Origin: Rhodoligotrophos sp. CJ14
GTDB lineage: Bacteria > Pseudomonadota > Alphaproteobacteria > Rhizobiales > Im1
Reading direction: 5' to 3'
Assembly: GCF_038811545.1 (NCBI RefSeq)
Contig: NZ_CP133319.1
Coordinates: forward strand, 3,356,001 to 3,420,000
Length of the DNA stretch: 64,000 bases
Shown here: positions 1 through 8,648 of the stretch, in pieces
How positions within the stretch are numbered: position 1 is the first letter of the stretch
How the letters are laid out: each line of letters begins with the position of its first letter
Position numbers and translations under genes: made by a program
Notes under the pieces: model-generated
What the model was told of the DNA's origin: nothing
The model's input: only the letters and a program-made list of their open reading frames with translations
Databases searched by the model: none

Positions 1-18
1 TGATTTGACGGTGCGCAC

Positions 19-45
19 ACGGGGGCCACGAAACCGCGCCCCCGT
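19..45. terminator. possible hairpin downstream of the GST gene
   Basis: Seven-base perfect arms (ACGGGGG at 19-25 and CCCCCGT at 39-45) enclose a 13-base loop, 16 bases past the GST stop codon. There is no T-run on either strand, so an intrinsic terminator is only a guess. Confidence 0.3.
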
Positions 46-60
46 CTACGACGTGATCAA

Positions 61-672
61 CTAGGCGAGGCCTTCTTCTTTCAGAGCTTGCTGCACGGCG
101 GGACGGGATTTCACCTCCGCCTGAAACCGCTGAATGTTCGGATAGGCCGAAAGATCCACGCCAACGCGATCACACCAGCTGAGCACCACCCAGGCATAGG
201 CATCCGCCACCGTGAAGCGGTTGCCGGTCAGGTAGGTCTTGCTGCCAAGCGCGTCGTTCAAATATTTCAAGCGTGGTGTGAGCAGCCCTTTGGCGAAATC
301 CTTGGCCGGCTCTGGCGCATTCGGCACGAACAGGGCGATGAAGGGTTTGTGAAGCTCCGTGCCGGTGAAGGACAGCCATTCCAATACGTGAAGCCTGTCC
401 GTGGAGCCCGCCGGCGGAATGAGCCCCGCCTCTGGCTTCTGGTCAGCCAAATAGGGCAGGATGACTGCGTTCTCGGTCAGCACCTGACCATCATCGAGCT
501 TCAGAGCTGGAACATAGCCCTTCGGATTGATCGCGAGAAAATCGTCCCCGGCTTCCGTTTTCTTGTTTCGCAGGGATACCGATTCGAGTTCGACTGGAAT
601 GTCGGCCTCGCGGGCCGCGATGTGAGATGCCAAAGAGCAAGCGCCAGGCGCGTAATAGAGCGTCAGAGTCAT
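61..672 (-). CDS. glutathione S-transferase, beta-class-like
   Basis: 203 aa, the normal length for a bacterial GST, a cytosolic enzyme that conjugates glutathione to electrophiles or reduces mixed disulfides. The N-terminal thioredoxin fold (about 1-80) has YYAPGACS with Cys12 where beta-class GSTs carry their catalytic cysteine, the cis-proline segment NPKGYVPAL at 49-57, and LTEN at 65-68, the usual glutathione gamma-glutamyl contact. The all-helical C-terminal domain has FTVADAYAW, the N-capping region. The ATG at 672 is preceded by GGGAGG five bases upstream. It is the last minus-strand gene after moeB, but the 80-bp gap leaves co-transcription open. The substrate cannot be read from sequence. 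Confidence 0.93.
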   Translation of the reverse strand: MTLTLYYAPGACSLASHIAAREADIPVELESVSLRNKKTEAGDDFLAINPKGYVPALKLDDGQVLTENAVILPYLADQKPEAGLIPPAGSTDRLHVLEWLSFTGTELHKPFIALFVPNAPEPAKDFAKGLLTPRLKYLNDALGSKTYLTGNRFTVADAYAWVVLSWCDRVGVDLSAYPNIQRFQAEVKSRPAVQQALKEEGLA

Positions 673-752
673 CTGAGCCTCCCTTCATGACTGCTCCTGG
701 GATATCACTGTGCGGGAACGCGCTCAATGACCGCCCGTAGGACCATAAAGAC

Positions 753-1493
753 TCAACCGATCGCCATTTCATAGAAGCGGGGTCCCAGGGCGTCATAGAC
801 CAGGAGACGTCCGGCAAGGCTGTCGCCGATCCCTAGGAGCTCCTTGATCACTTCGAGCGCCTGCATTGAGCCGACGACGCCGGTCAGCGCGCCAATGATG
901 CCCGCCTCCTCGCAGGTTGGCAGCGCTCCGGCGTCGACACCCTCGGGGTAAAGGTCCCGATAGGATGGATAGGGCCGTCCATCCTCACGCATCTCGTAAG
1001 GTTTGAACGTGGTGATCTGGCCATCGAACCGGGCAACAGCCGCCGAAACCAGCGGAACGCGCGCGGCTCGACAGGCATCGCTGACCGCGAGTCGGGTTGA
1101 GAACAGGTCTGATCCATCCGCGACGATGTCGTAATCGGAGACCAGCCCCACCGCATTTTCGGGTGTCAGTCGCAGCGTGTGACAACGCACCTTGACATGC
1201 GGGTTGAGGCGGCGGATTGCTGCAGCGGCACTTTCCGATTTCGGAGCCCCGAGGCTCAGTGTGCTGTGGACGATCTGTCGTTGGAGGTTGGAGAGGCTCA
1301 CCTCGTCATCATCGAGAATGCCGAGCGTGCCGATCCCTGCTGCCGCAAGATAGAGCAGCACCGGTGCGCCGAGCCCTCCGGCGCCCACCACCAGCACTCT
1401 TGCTGCTTTCAGGTGCTGCTGGCCGGGGCCGCCGACCTCCTTCAACAGCAGATGTCGGGAATAGCGTTCGATTTCCTTGTCAGTCAGTCGCAT
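753..1493 (-). CDS. moeB: MoeB/ThiF/HesA-family adenylyltransferase lacking zinc cysteines
   Basis: 246 aa E1-like enzyme. Family members adenylate the C-terminal glycine of a ubiquitin-like sulfur carrier such as MoaD or ThiS. The nucleotide-binding glycines GAGGLG lie at 37-42, acidic residues at 61-63, the NLQRQ arginine at 72, DGSDLFSTR at 126-134, and PTCEEAG with the conserved Cys194. Unusually, both zinc-binding cysteine pairs of classical MoeB are missing: the PCYRC segment reads PSYRD (176-180) and the protein ends at EMAIG without the C-terminal CxxC tail. The ATG at 1493 is 10 bases after the dut stop, so it is probably the last gene of the ubiE-ubiB-coaBC-dut operon. The assignment to MoeB rather than another E1-like protein is by similarity only. 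Confidence 0.85.
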   Translation of the reverse strand: MRLTDKEIERYSRHLLLKEVGGPGQQHLKAARVLVVGAGGLGAPVLLYLAAAGIGTLGILDDDEVSLSNLQRQIVHSTLSLGAPKSESAAAAIRRLNPHVKVRCHTLRLTPENAVGLVSDYDIVADGSDLFSTRLAVSDACRAARVPLVSAAVARFDGQITTFKPYEMREDGRPYPSYRDLYPEGVDAGALPTCEEAGIIGALTGVVGSMQALEVIKELLGIGDSLAGRLLVYDALGPRFYEMAIG

Positions 1494-1503
1494 CAGCGCG
1501 ACC

Positions 1504-1953
1504 TCAGCGCCGGCCTGAGGACCCGAAGCCACCGTCCCCACGCGCGGTTTCCTCAAGCATCTCCACCACCTTCCAACGCGCACGCGTGACCGGCGCGATC
1601 ACCATCTGGGCGATGCGATCACCCCGCTCGAAGGTCACCGCTTCGCTGCCGAGATTGATCAGGATCACTTTGATCTCGCCGCGGTAATCCGCATCGATCG
1701 TCCCTGGTGTGTTGAGGCAGGTCACCCCGTGCCTTGCCGCCAGGCCTGATCGCGGACGCACTTGCGCCTCGAAACCCTCGGGCAGTGCAATGGCGATCCC
1801 GGTTGGAACAAGCGCGCGCTCGCCCGGATTGAGCGTCAGCGGCGACGTGATCGCAGCCCGCAGGTCCATGCCGGCCGCAAGCGCCGTTTCGTAGGCCGGC
1901 AAGGGCAGGTCCCGCCCATGGGGAAGCGGCTGAATGGCAACGGATATGGTCAT
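1504..1953 (-). CDS. dut: deoxyuridine 5'-triphosphate nucleotidohydrolase (dUTPase)
   Basis: 149 aa trimeric dUTPase; hydrolyses dUTP to dUMP and pyrophosphate, keeping uracil out of DNA and feeding dTMP synthesis. All five family motifs are visible: AGMDLRA (27-33), PRSGLA (67-72), [10 protein letters not shown] (84-93, with the catalytic aspartate), [10 protein letters not shown] (110-119) and the glycine-rich C-terminal arm [11 protein letters not shown] (138-148). The start ATG overlaps the coaBC stop by one base (TGATG on the minus strand), which fixes the start and suggests translational coupling. The coaBC-dut pairing is common in proteobacteria. Confidence 0.97.
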   Translation of the reverse strand: MTISVAIQPLPHGRDLPLPAYETALAAGMDLRAAITSPLTLNPGERALVPTGIAIALPEGFEAQVRPRSGLAARHGVTCLNTPGTIDADYRGEIKVILINLGSEAVTFERGDRIAQMVIAPVTRARWKVVEMLEETARGDGGFGSSGRR

Positions 1954-3164
1954 CAGGCGGCTGTCCGCAAGGCGTCGGCCACCCGTTGCATGAGCCTCAG
2001 GCCGACTTCGCCCTTGGGCAGATCGGGCCAATCTTCCACACCCTGCGCCGTGACCAGGTGAACGGCATTGTTCGGGCCGCCCATAATTCCGGTCGCGGGC
2101 GAGACGTCATTGGCAACGATCCAGTCGCAGCCTTTGGTTTCGAGCTTGCGCCGGGCATTGGTGATCACATCCTGGGTTTCCGCGGCAAAGCCGACCACCA
2201 GCCGCGGCCGCCGATTCTGCAGATGGGCGATGGTCCTCAGGATGTCTGGATTTTCAACCAGTTGCAGACCAGGAAGCGCGCCATTCTGCTTCTTGATCTT
2301 TTGTGACGAGGCATTGTCGACGCGCCAGTCGGCCACCGCTGCGGCGAATATGCCCACATCGCATGGCAGTTCTGCCTCGCACGCATCGAGCATCTGCTGT
2401 GCCGTTTCGATCCGTCTCACGGTCACGCCCGGTGGTGGAACGAGAGTGGTGGGGCCGCTGATCAGCACCGTTTCAGCGCCGAGCCGCTGGCTGGCTGCGG
2501 CAATCGCATATCCTTGCTGGCCGGAAGATCGGTTCGCGATGTAGCGCACCGGGTCGATCGGCTCATGAGTCGGCCCGGCGGTCACCAGCACCTTGTAGCC
2601 GGCCAGCGGCCGGTCTGCCTCGGTTGCAAAGAACGCCTCGATGGCCGCGACGATGGCTTCCGGCTCCGACATCCGGCCATAGCCGTACTCGCCGCACGCC
2701 ATATCGCCCTGCTCGGGCCCGACGACTATGACGCCGTCGCTGCGCAGCGCGGCGAGATTCCGCTTGGTTGCCGGATGCTCCCACATGCGTACATTCATGG
2801 CCGGAGCGATCAGCACCGGCGTATCGGTGGCAAGCAATGTGGTTGAAGCGAGATCGTCGGCCTGACCGTTCGCCATCTTGGCCATGAGATCTGCGGTCGC
2901 CGGCGCCACCACCAACAGATCCGCTGAGCGCGACAACTGAATATGGCCCATTTCCGATTCGTCGGTGAGGTTGAACAGATCTGTATAGACCTTGTTCTCG
3001 GTGAGGCTTGCGACCGCCAAAGGCGTGACGAATTGCTCGGCAGCCTTGGTCAGCACCGCCTGCACCGCGGCGCCGCGCCCGCGCAACCGGCGGATCAGGA
3101 TGAGATCCTTATAGGCGGCAATCCCGCCGCCGATGATCAGCAATATGCGCTTGTTTCCGAGCAT
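1953..3164 (-). CDS. coaBC: bifunctional phosphopantothenoylcysteine decarboxylase / phosphopantothenate-cysteine ligase
   Basis: 403 aa, two coenzyme A steps in one flavoprotein. The N-terminal CoaC half (about 1-185) has the FMN-binding GGGIAAYK, the catalytic histidine in GHIQLSR, the PAMNVRMW substrate clamp and Cys in GDMACGEYG, which reduces the ene-thiol intermediate. The CoaB half (about 190-403) has [21 protein letters not shown] and the KIKK loop of the CTP-dependent ligase. The ATG at 3164 ([14 protein letters not shown]) is chosen because the family begins just before this beta strand; a longer reading to 3239 would run toward ubiB and adds no conserved residues. Its stop overlaps the dut start. 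Confidence 0.96.
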   Translation of the reverse strand: MLGNKRILLIIGGGIAAYKDLILIRRLRGRGAAVQAVLTKAAEQFVTPLAVASLTENKVYTDLFNLTDESEMGHIQLSRSADLLVVAPATADLMAKMANGQADDLASTTLLATDTPVLIAPAMNVRMWEHPATKRNLAALRSDGVIVVGPEQGDMACGEYGYGRMSEPEAIVAAIEAFFATEADRPLAGYKVLVTAGPTHEPIDPVRYIANRSSGQQGYAIAAASQRLGAETVLISGPTTLVPPPGVTVRRIETAQQMLDACEAELPCDVGIFAAAVADWRVDNASSQKIKKQNGALPGLQLVENPDILRTIAHLQNRRPRLVVGFAAETQDVITNARRKLETKGCDWIVANDVSPATGIMGGPNNAVHLVTAQGVEDWPDLPKGEVGLRLMQRVADALRTAA

Positions 3165-3195
3165 CGCTTGCCTCGCTGACAGGTCTCGATCCACC

Positions 3196-4800
3196 TTACA
3201 TGAATTGGCCGAGCGCCAGCACCGCCAATGCCAGCGCACCGATCCAGAGTGCGAGCCTGCTGGTCAAATTGTGTCTCGCCTGTGCAATGGCAAGCGCCTC
3301 GCTGGTCGCGTGATCGAGCTTCAGCCCGCCAGCATAAGCCATATCCGCGATGAGCTTGGCGGTGCGTTCAGCCTCGCTGAAGAATTCCGGCAGGTTGCTC
3401 ATGAAGCGGCCGAGCGTGGCGGCTCCCTCGGCCGCATCGTGGAGATAGGCGCTCGGACCGAAATGCTGCTCGGCCCATTGCCGCACCACCGGTTCGGCTG
3501 TCTCCCACATATTGAGGCGGGGATTGAAGCTGCGCGCCACGCCTTCCACCACCACCATCGTCTTTTGCAGGAGCAGGAGCTGCGGCTGCGTCGACATGTT
3601 GAACTGCTCGGTCACGTGGAAGAGTTGCCCGAGCAGTCGCGCCATGGAGATCTGCTCGGCCGGCTTATCCAGCAGCGGTTCACCGATTGCCCGCAGCGCT
3701 TGCGCGAAGACCTGCGGTGATTGATCGAGAGGCACATAGCCGGCCTGGAAATGGACATTCGAGACCCGCTGATAGTCGCGAGTGATGAAGCCCCAGAGAA
3801 TCTCGGCGAGAAACCGCCGGTCTTTCATATCGAGCCGCCCGGTGATGCCGAAATCGACCGCCACCAGCAGTCCGTCATCGTCGATGAACAGGTTCCCCTG
3901 ATGCATGTCCGCATGGAAGAAGCCATCGCGGATCGCATGACGCAGGAACGTCTGGATGATCGTATTGCCGAGCTGCTCGAAATCGACCCCGCGCGCCCGG
4001 AGCCCTTCCACATCGCTCAGCGGCGTTCCCTCGATCCACTCGGTGGTGAGCACCCGCTGTCCGGTACGCTCCCAGTCGACCCGTGGCACCCGGAAGCCCG
4101 GATCATTCCGACTGTTCTCCGCCATTTCCGACAGGGCGGCGGCTTCCATGCGCAGATCCATCTCGAGCTTGACCGACTGCGCCAGCATGTCGACCGTCTT
4201 GATCGGCCGCAGTCGTCGAGAGGGCGGATTATAGCGCTCCATCATCCGCGCGGCGTAGTAGAAGGTGTCGAGATCGCGGGCGAAGTGCTTCTCGATCCCG
4301 GGGCGCAGCACCTTGATTGCCACGTCGCGCAAGGTGCCATCCTCATCCCGCACCGTGGCCTTATGCACCTGGGCGATGGAGGCGGCCGCAATGGGTGGAC
4401 CAATCTCATCGAAGAGAGCCTTCGGGGACGAGCCGAGGCTTTTCCGGATCTCCTCCAGGGCAACGCCGCGCGGAAATGGTGGCAGCTTGTCCTGCAGCTT
4501 GGAGAGTTCGGCCGCCCGCTCGCTCCCGATGATGTCGGCGCGCGTCGCAAGGAACTGACCAAGCTTGATGTAACTCGGCCCGAGCTCGGCAATTGCGGCG
4601 GCAAGCCCCTTTCTGCCGCGCGGATGGCGCCGGCCCAGCCAGCGGATGAGCCTGAATCCGACGCGCAAAGCCGGCGGGAGGTCGTCGATTGTCTCGGCCC
4701 CGGCGAATGCATCATGCCGGGCAAGCACCCAGCCTGTTCGCATCAACCTTACAAGATTGGCTATGCTGTTTGCCATGGCCTCGCCATTCAGCCGCGTCAC
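3196..4800 (-). CDS. ubiB: ABC1/UbiB-family atypical kinase for ubiquinone biosynthesis
   Basis: 534 aa membrane-associated protein of the UbiB family, thought to be an ATPase that helps extract or deliver ubiquinone precursors. The KxGQ signature appears as [11 protein letters not shown], the Ala-rich nucleotide loop as [11 protein letters not shown], and catalytic-type residues as [12 protein letters not shown] and [10 protein letters not shown]. Two C-terminal hydrophobic stretches ([18 protein letters not shown] at the end) would anchor it in the inner membrane. The GTG at 4800 overlaps the ubiE stop as GTGA, typical of coupled translation; an ATG at 4776 is the alternative. It is co-directional with ubiE and coaBC. 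Confidence 0.95.
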   Translation of the reverse strand: MTRLNGEAMANSIANLVRLMRTGWVLARHDAFAGAETIDDLPPALRVGFRLIRWLGRRHPRGRKGLAAAIAELGPSYIKLGQFLATRADIIGSERAAELSKLQDKLPPFPRGVALEEIRKSLGSSPKALFDEIGPPIAAASIAQVHKATVRDEDGTLRDVAIKVLRPGIEKHFARDLDTFYYAARMMERYNPPSRRLRPIKTVDMLAQSVKLEMDLRMEAAALSEMAENSRNDPGFRVPRVDWERTGQRVLTTEWIEGTPLSDVEGLRARGVDFEQLGNTIIQTFLRHAIRDGFFHADMHQGNLFIDDDGLLVAVDFGITGRLDMKDRRFLAEILWGFITRDYQRVSNVHFQAGYVPLDQSPQVFAQALRAIGEPLLDKPAEQISMARLLGQLFHVTEQFNMSTQPQLLLLQKTMVVVEGVARSFNPRLNMWETAEPVVRQWAEQHFGPSAYLHDAAEGAATLGRFMSNLPEFFSEAERTAKLIADMAYAGGLKLDHATSEALAIAQARHNLTSRLALWIGALALAVLALGQFM

Positions 4801-5696
4801 ACCCGCCAGGCGGAGTGCATTGCGACGATGCCGCCGGAGAGGTTGCGATACTTCACCTGCGCGAAGCCGGTCGCGGTGATCATCGTCTTGAAGGCTTCCT
4901 GATTGGGAAAGGTCCGGATGCTCTCGACGAGATAGCGATAGGGTGCGCCATCGCCCGTGACCACTTTGCCCATGGCTGGAATAGCCGCGAAGGAATAGGC
5001 GTCATAAAGAGCCGAGAGCCCCGGCACATTCACTTCCGAGAACTCCAGGCAGAGGAACCGGCCACCCGGCTTCAGAACGCGATAGGCTTCGCGCAGCGCC
5101 TGGTCGATGCGGGTGACGTTCCGGATGCCGAACGCGATCGTATAGGCATCGAAGCTTTTGTCGGGAAAGGGCAGGGCTTCGGCATTCCCCACCACGAACC
5201 GGCAGCGGCTCACGAGGCTCGCCCTCGGCCGCGCCGTCTTTGGCCGCTTGATCAGAGAAAGTGGCAGATCGCGGAAGCGATCAGCGCGCATGGAAGGCTC
5301 AGGCCCGCTGCCCTGCTTTCCTCGCTCGCGCACCCGGCGCAGCCCTTCTGCCGCCATTTCCGGCGAAATGTCGCTCAAGGTCACCTGGACGCCGCTACCG
5401 CCGCGCTCGAGGATCCGCTGCGCGACATCGCCTGTGCCACCTGCTACATCCAGCACATGGAAGGCACGGTCATTGGTCGGCGGCGCCAGCCAGGAGACCA
5501 TCTCGTCCTTCCACAGACGATGCAGGCCGCCCGACATGAGGTCGTTCATCACGTCGTAGCGCTGCGCGACCTTGGCGAAGACATCATTGACCAGGCGCTG
5601 TTTATCGCCCGCCGCAACGTTGCGATAGCCGAACGGCGCGGTGCCTTCGGTGGAGCTGTCCCCCGATGGGGGCTGATCGTTTTCATGTTCACTCAT
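4797..5696 (-). CDS. ubiE: demethylmenaquinone / 2-polyprenyl-1,4-benzoquinol methyltransferase
   Basis: 299 aa SAM-dependent C-methyltransferase of ubiquinone synthesis. [19 protein letters not shown] and the [17 protein letters not shown] segment are UbiE hallmarks, followed by the SAM motif LDVAGGTGD and the signatures GNAEALPF and [15 protein letters not shown]. About 30 extra residues, rich in Arg/Lys/Pro (from RERGKQG to SLVSRC), separate the SAM motif region from GNAEALPF compared with typical UbiE proteins. The ATG at 5696 is preferred because family homology begins soon after it; an in-frame ATG at 5765 would add 23 residues. It heads the ubiE-ubiB-coaBC-dut-moeB run and diverges from mutM. 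Confidence 0.95.
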   Translation of the reverse strand: MSEHENDQPPSGDSSTEGTAPFGYRNVAAGDKQRLVNDVFAKVAQRYDVMNDLMSGGLHRLWKDEMVSWLAPPTNDRAFHVLDVAGGTGDVAQRILERGGSGVQVTLSDISPEMAAEGLRRVRERGKQGSGPEPSMRADRFRDLPLSLIKRPKTARPRASLVSRCRFVVGNAEALPFPDKSFDAYTIAFGIRNVTRIDQALREAYRVLKPGGRFLCLEFSEVNVPGLSALYDAYSFAAIPAMGKVVTGDGAPYRYLVESIRTFPNQEAFKTMITATGFAQVKYRNLSGGIVAMHSAWRV

Positions 5697-5804
5697 TGCG
5701 GGCGACCATAGCGCAGCACGTTTCGCAATTCTATTGGCACGGCGACAGATCTCGGCGTAATCCATTCTTCATGCGCAATCTTTCGCTGAGCAAGTCCGAG
5801 GAAC

Positions 5805-6695
5805 ATGCCTGAGCTGCCCGAGGTCGAAACCGTCCGCCGCGGCCTTGCTAACGCAATGATCGGCCATCGCATAGAAAGGCTCGATCTGCGGCGGGACGAC
5901 CTGCGCTTTCCCTTTCCCCCTGATTTCCGCCAGCGCGTGCAAGGCGCCCGTATCGAGCGCATGGACAGGCGCGCCAAATATCTGCTGGGCCTGACCGATC
6001 GTGGTGATGTCTTGATCATGCATCTTGGCATGTCCGGCCGGTTCACCATCGTGCCCGCTGGGGGACGGGCTCTCGAGCCAGGCGTGTTCTACCATGCTGC
6101 GACAGCCGGCGCCGGAGACGGCCCGCATGATCATGTGATCTTCGACTTGGACGATGGCACCCGCATCGTCTACGCCGACCCGCGGCGCTTCGGGATCATG
6201 GATCTTGCCCGGGCGGATGGGCTGCACGAGCACAAGCTGCTGCGGGGCATCGGCGTCGAGCCTTTGGATGACACCTTTGACGCAGCCTATCTGGCTGCGC
6301 GCCTTAAGGGCCGCGAGGCACCGCTCAAGGCCGCCCTGCTCGACCAACGCATCATTGCAGGTCTTGGCAATATATATGTCTGTGAAGCGCTGTTCCGTGC
6401 TGGCCTGTCCCCCCAGCGCAAGTCCGGCACGGTGGTGGATGACGGCCGCCCGACGCCGGCCGTGCATCGGCTCGTCGACAGTATCAAGACAGTGCTGCGG
6501 GATGCGATCGCGGCGGGCGGATCCTCGCTGCGCGATTATGCCCAGGCCAATGGCGAGCTCGGCTATTTCCAGCACACCTTCGAGGTCTATGATCAGGAGG
6601 GTAAGCCCTGCCGGCGGCCGGGATGCGGTGGCATTGTCGAGCGGGTGACCCAGAGCGGTCGCTCCACATTTTTCTGCAGCACCTGCCAGGAATGA
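5805..6695 (+). CDS. mutM: formamidopyrimidine-DNA glycosylase
   Basis: 296 aa Fpg, a bifunctional glycosylase/AP lyase that removes 8-oxoguanine and formamidopyrimidines. Removal of the initiator Met exposes the catalytic Pro ([13 protein letters not shown]), followed by Glu3. The helix-two-turn-helix region carries NIYVCEALF and the C-terminal zinc finger has Cys269, Cys274, Cys291 and Cys294 (C-x4-C-x16-C-x2-C). The start is fixed because the enzyme needs Pro as its first mature residue. Divergent from ubiE, an arrangement common near dnaA in Hyphomicrobiales. Confidence 0.98.
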   Translation: MPELPEVETVRRGLANAMIGHRIERLDLRRDDLRFPFPPDFRQRVQGARIERMDRRAKYLLGLTDRGDVLIMHLGMSGRFTIVPAGGRALEPGVFYHAATAGAGDGPHDHVIFDLDDGTRIVYADPRRFGIMDLARADGLHEHKLLRGIGVEPLDDTFDAAYLAARLKGREAPLKAALLDQRIIAGLGNIYVCEALFRAGLSPQRKSGTVVDDGRPTPAVHRLVDSIKTVLRDAIAAGGSSLRDYAQANGELGYFQHTFEVYDQEGKPCRRPGCGGIVERVTQSGRSTFFCSTCQE

Positions 6696-6764
6696 TCGGC
6701 GGTTGCGCGGTCGCCGATCTCGGCTACAGTTGCGCCAGATGTTCAGGGAGAGAACAGGACTGCT

Positions 6765-7538
6765 ATGGCCTACGAAAACATCATCGTCGAGACCCGTGAC
6801 CGGGTTGGCCTCATCACGCTCAATCGACCCAAGGCTCTGAATGCGCTGAATTCCGCATTGATGGGCGAGCTGGTCCAGGCATTGAGCGAGTTCGATGCGA
6901 ACGATCAGATCGGCTGTATCGTGCTGACGGGCAGCGAAAAGGCCTTCGCCGCCGGAGCCGATATCAAGGAGATGCAGACCAAGACCTATATGGATGCCTA
7001 TAAGGGTGATTTCCTGACGTCTTGGGACGGCGTGTCTCGCACCCGCAAGCCGATCATTGCGGCGGTTGCAGGTTATGCCCTGGGCGGCGGCTGTGAGCTC
7101 GCCATGATGTGCGATTTCATCATCGCGGCGGAGACCGCCAAGTTCGGTCAGCCGGAAATCACGCTGGGTGTGATGCCTGGCGCGGGCGGCACCCAGCGCC
7201 TGACGCGCTTCGTTGGCAAGTCCAAGGCGATGGACATGTGCCTGACCGGCCGCATGATGGATGCGGCTGAAGCGGAGCGGTCCGGCTTGGTCAGCCGGGT
7301 TGTCCCGGCCGGCACCCTTCTCGACGAGGCCATGAAGGCTGCCGAGAAGATTGCGGCATTCTCCCTCCCGATCGTGATGCTGACCAAGGAGACGGTCAAC
7401 CGGGCCTACGAGACCACCTTGGCCGAGGGCATTCGCTTCGAGCGGCGCGTGTTCCAGTCCATGTTTGCGACGGAAGACCAGAAGGAAGGCATGACGGCCT
7501 TCATCGAGAAGCGTCAGCCGAACTTCAAGAATCGCTGA
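6765..7538 (+). CDS. enoyl-CoA hydratase (crotonase family)
   Basis: 257 aa, the size of FadB1/EchA short-chain hydratases that add water to trans-2-enoyl-CoA in fatty-acid or amino-acid degradation. The oxyanion-hole segments AGADIKEM and [14 protein letters not shown], and the catalytic glutamate region [16 protein letters not shown], are intact. GGGAGAG lies about 14 bases before the ATG at 6765. It sits 69 bp after mutM and immediately before the rpsT promoter, a placement conserved in related genomes. Precise chain-length specificity is not determinable here. Confidence 0.95.
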   Translation: MAYENIIVETRDRVGLITLNRPKALNALNSALMGELVQALSEFDANDQIGCIVLTGSEKAFAAGADIKEMQTKTYMDAYKGDFLTSWDGVSRTRKPIIAAVAGYALGGGCELAMMCDFIIAAETAKFGQPEITLGVMPGAGGTQRLTRFVGKSKAMDMCLTGRMMDAAEAERSGLVSRVVPAGTLLDEAMKAAEKIAAFSLPIVMLTKETVNRAYETTLAEGIRFERRVFQSMFATEDQKEGMTAFIEKRQPNFKNR

Positions 7539-7554
7539 ATATCGATCAGGTGAG

Positions 7555-7583
7555 TTGACGCTTTCGGCCGTCATGGCTATAAG
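7555..7583 (+). promoter_or_regulatory. sigma-70-type promoter of rpsT
   Basis: TTGACG (7555-7560) and TATAAG (7578-7583) are separated by exactly 17 bases, giving a transcription start near 7590 and a 5' UTR of about 65 bases before the rpsT ATG. Confidence 0.75.
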
Positions 7584-7653
7584 CGCGGACTTGGGACGGG
7601 CGTCGTTGCGGCGGCGCCCGTCTCCCGTTTTCGTTCAAGAAGGAATTGTCGTC

Positions 7654-7920
7654 ATGGCCAACACTCGTTCGGCTAAGAAGGCTATCCGCCAGGCGCAGAG
7701 ACGTACGGAGATCAATGGCGCTCGCCGCAGCCGCGTGAGGACGTTCGTCCGCAAGGTCGAGGAGGCGATTGCCAGTGGCGACCAGAAGGCGGCCGAGCAG
7801 GCTCTTCGTGCAGCGCAACCTGAAATTGTCCGTGGCGCGAACAGGGGTATCCTTCATCGCAACACCGCGTCCCGGAAAATTTCTCGGCTGGCGCATCGTA
7901 TAAAGACGATGTCTGCCTGA
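7654..7920 (+). CDS. rpsT: 30S ribosomal protein S20
   Basis: 88 aa, the standard length. S20 binds the 5' domain of 16S rRNA early in small-subunit assembly. The N-terminus [17 protein letters not shown] and the Lys/Arg-rich helices are typical. AGGAAT precedes the ATG at 7654 and a strong promoter lies at 7555-7583. A GC-rich hairpin follows at 7945. rpsT directly upstream of dnaA is a conserved alphaproteobacterial arrangement. Confidence 0.98.
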   Translation: MANTRSAKKAIRQAQRRTEINGARRSRVRTFVRKVEEAIASGDQKAAEQALRAAQPEIVRGANRGILHRNTASRKISRLAHRIKTMSA

Positions 7921-7944
7921 TATTCAGGCTGGGGTCGCGATAGG

Positions 7945-7980
7945 GGGCGCGCCGGGTAACCGGGGCGCCCTTCTCATTTG
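7945..7980 (+). terminator. rho-independent-type terminator after rpsT
   Basis: GGGCGC (7945-7950) pairs with GCGCCC (7965-7970), and inside it CCGG (7952-7955) pairs with CCGG (7960-7963) around a GTAA tetraloop. The tail TTCTCATTT is only moderately T-rich. Confidence 0.65.
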
Positions 7981-8648
7981 GCGAATAGTCAGTACAAAGA
8001 TTTATCAGAATTCTTCTCGGCGGAACAACTGCTTACCCGTATCGCTGGGCCGGATCCCGTTTAACCCGGGATGGGAGCCTGTGTAAAAATCAAGAAATGC
8101 TCAAACCGCGGAATTCTGCGGTTTTTGGGCCACAGTTCTTGTTACTGCCGATTCATATGACGACTCAATAACTTGTTAACCGTCGGCTCTACTTCGACGG
8201 TGCCGTTTCGTATTCGGATAAATATCTGTATACGGAGTAATAGGTGGGTTGCCTGTTGTCATGCCCAGCGCCTCCGTGTAAGGTCATCGGGCGCTTCAGA
8301 GTGACGGCCAAATTTGGGCCTCGAGTTCACTCCTGAGGGGTTGTCGAATTGTGGCCAGGGCGGTCGCGAGGCTGAACTACCCGTGTTTCAGCGTGATCGC
8401 TCGCCACGTCACATGCGCGTATTGGTTGTTGTTGGCTCGGGCGGAATGCCGTCCGGGGCGGGGAAATTTTGTCAGTTGAGGAGCTTTGAAGACATGGCGG
8501 GGGAGCGGCGCTGACCGGCATATCGCGGTCACTCGGGCGGGGTATTCGTTAATCACCATCTGAACCTTTTGGGTGGGCGTGGCTATGGCGCGCCGGCCTA
8601 CTGAGTTGTCGGCGCTGCAGCAGGCGGCGCGAGAGAGGTTTGTGTCTG
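7981..8648. other. long rpsT-dnaA intergenic region, dnaA control and candidate origin
   Basis: No gene is supported in these 668 bases. Visible signals: one near-consensus DnaA box on the minus strand (TTTTACACA, 8080-8088); a hairpin with AAACCGC (8103-8109) and GCGGTTT (8118-8124) around a GAATTC-centred loop, followed by further T residues; and two CcrM-type GANTC sites (GATTC 8150-8154, GACTC 8162-8166). This fits cell-cycle control of dnaA as known from Caulobacter. A single DnaA box is too few to call the origin, and in this group oriC often lies elsewhere (near hemE). Confidence 0.5.

Noticed and set aside
3721..4902. 393-codon plus-strand frame
   Set aside because: Antisense to ubiB, with His/Arg-rich composition typical of shadow frames.
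4689..5711. 340-codon plus-strand frame
   Set aside because: Antisense to ubiE and the start of ubiB; no recognisable domain.
5769..7574. 601-codon open frame on the minus strand
   Set aside because: It runs antisense through mutM and enoyl-CoA hydratase, both certain genes; no protein family is visible. It is a consequence of GC-rich codon use.
8314..8514. 66-codon frame in the rpsT-dnaA spacer
   Set aside because: No ribosome-binding site or family match; overlaps an opposite frame of similar length.
7981..8648. Definite oriC call
   Set aside because: Only one near-consensus DnaA box and no clear AT-rich unwinding block; GC-skew could not be computed here.
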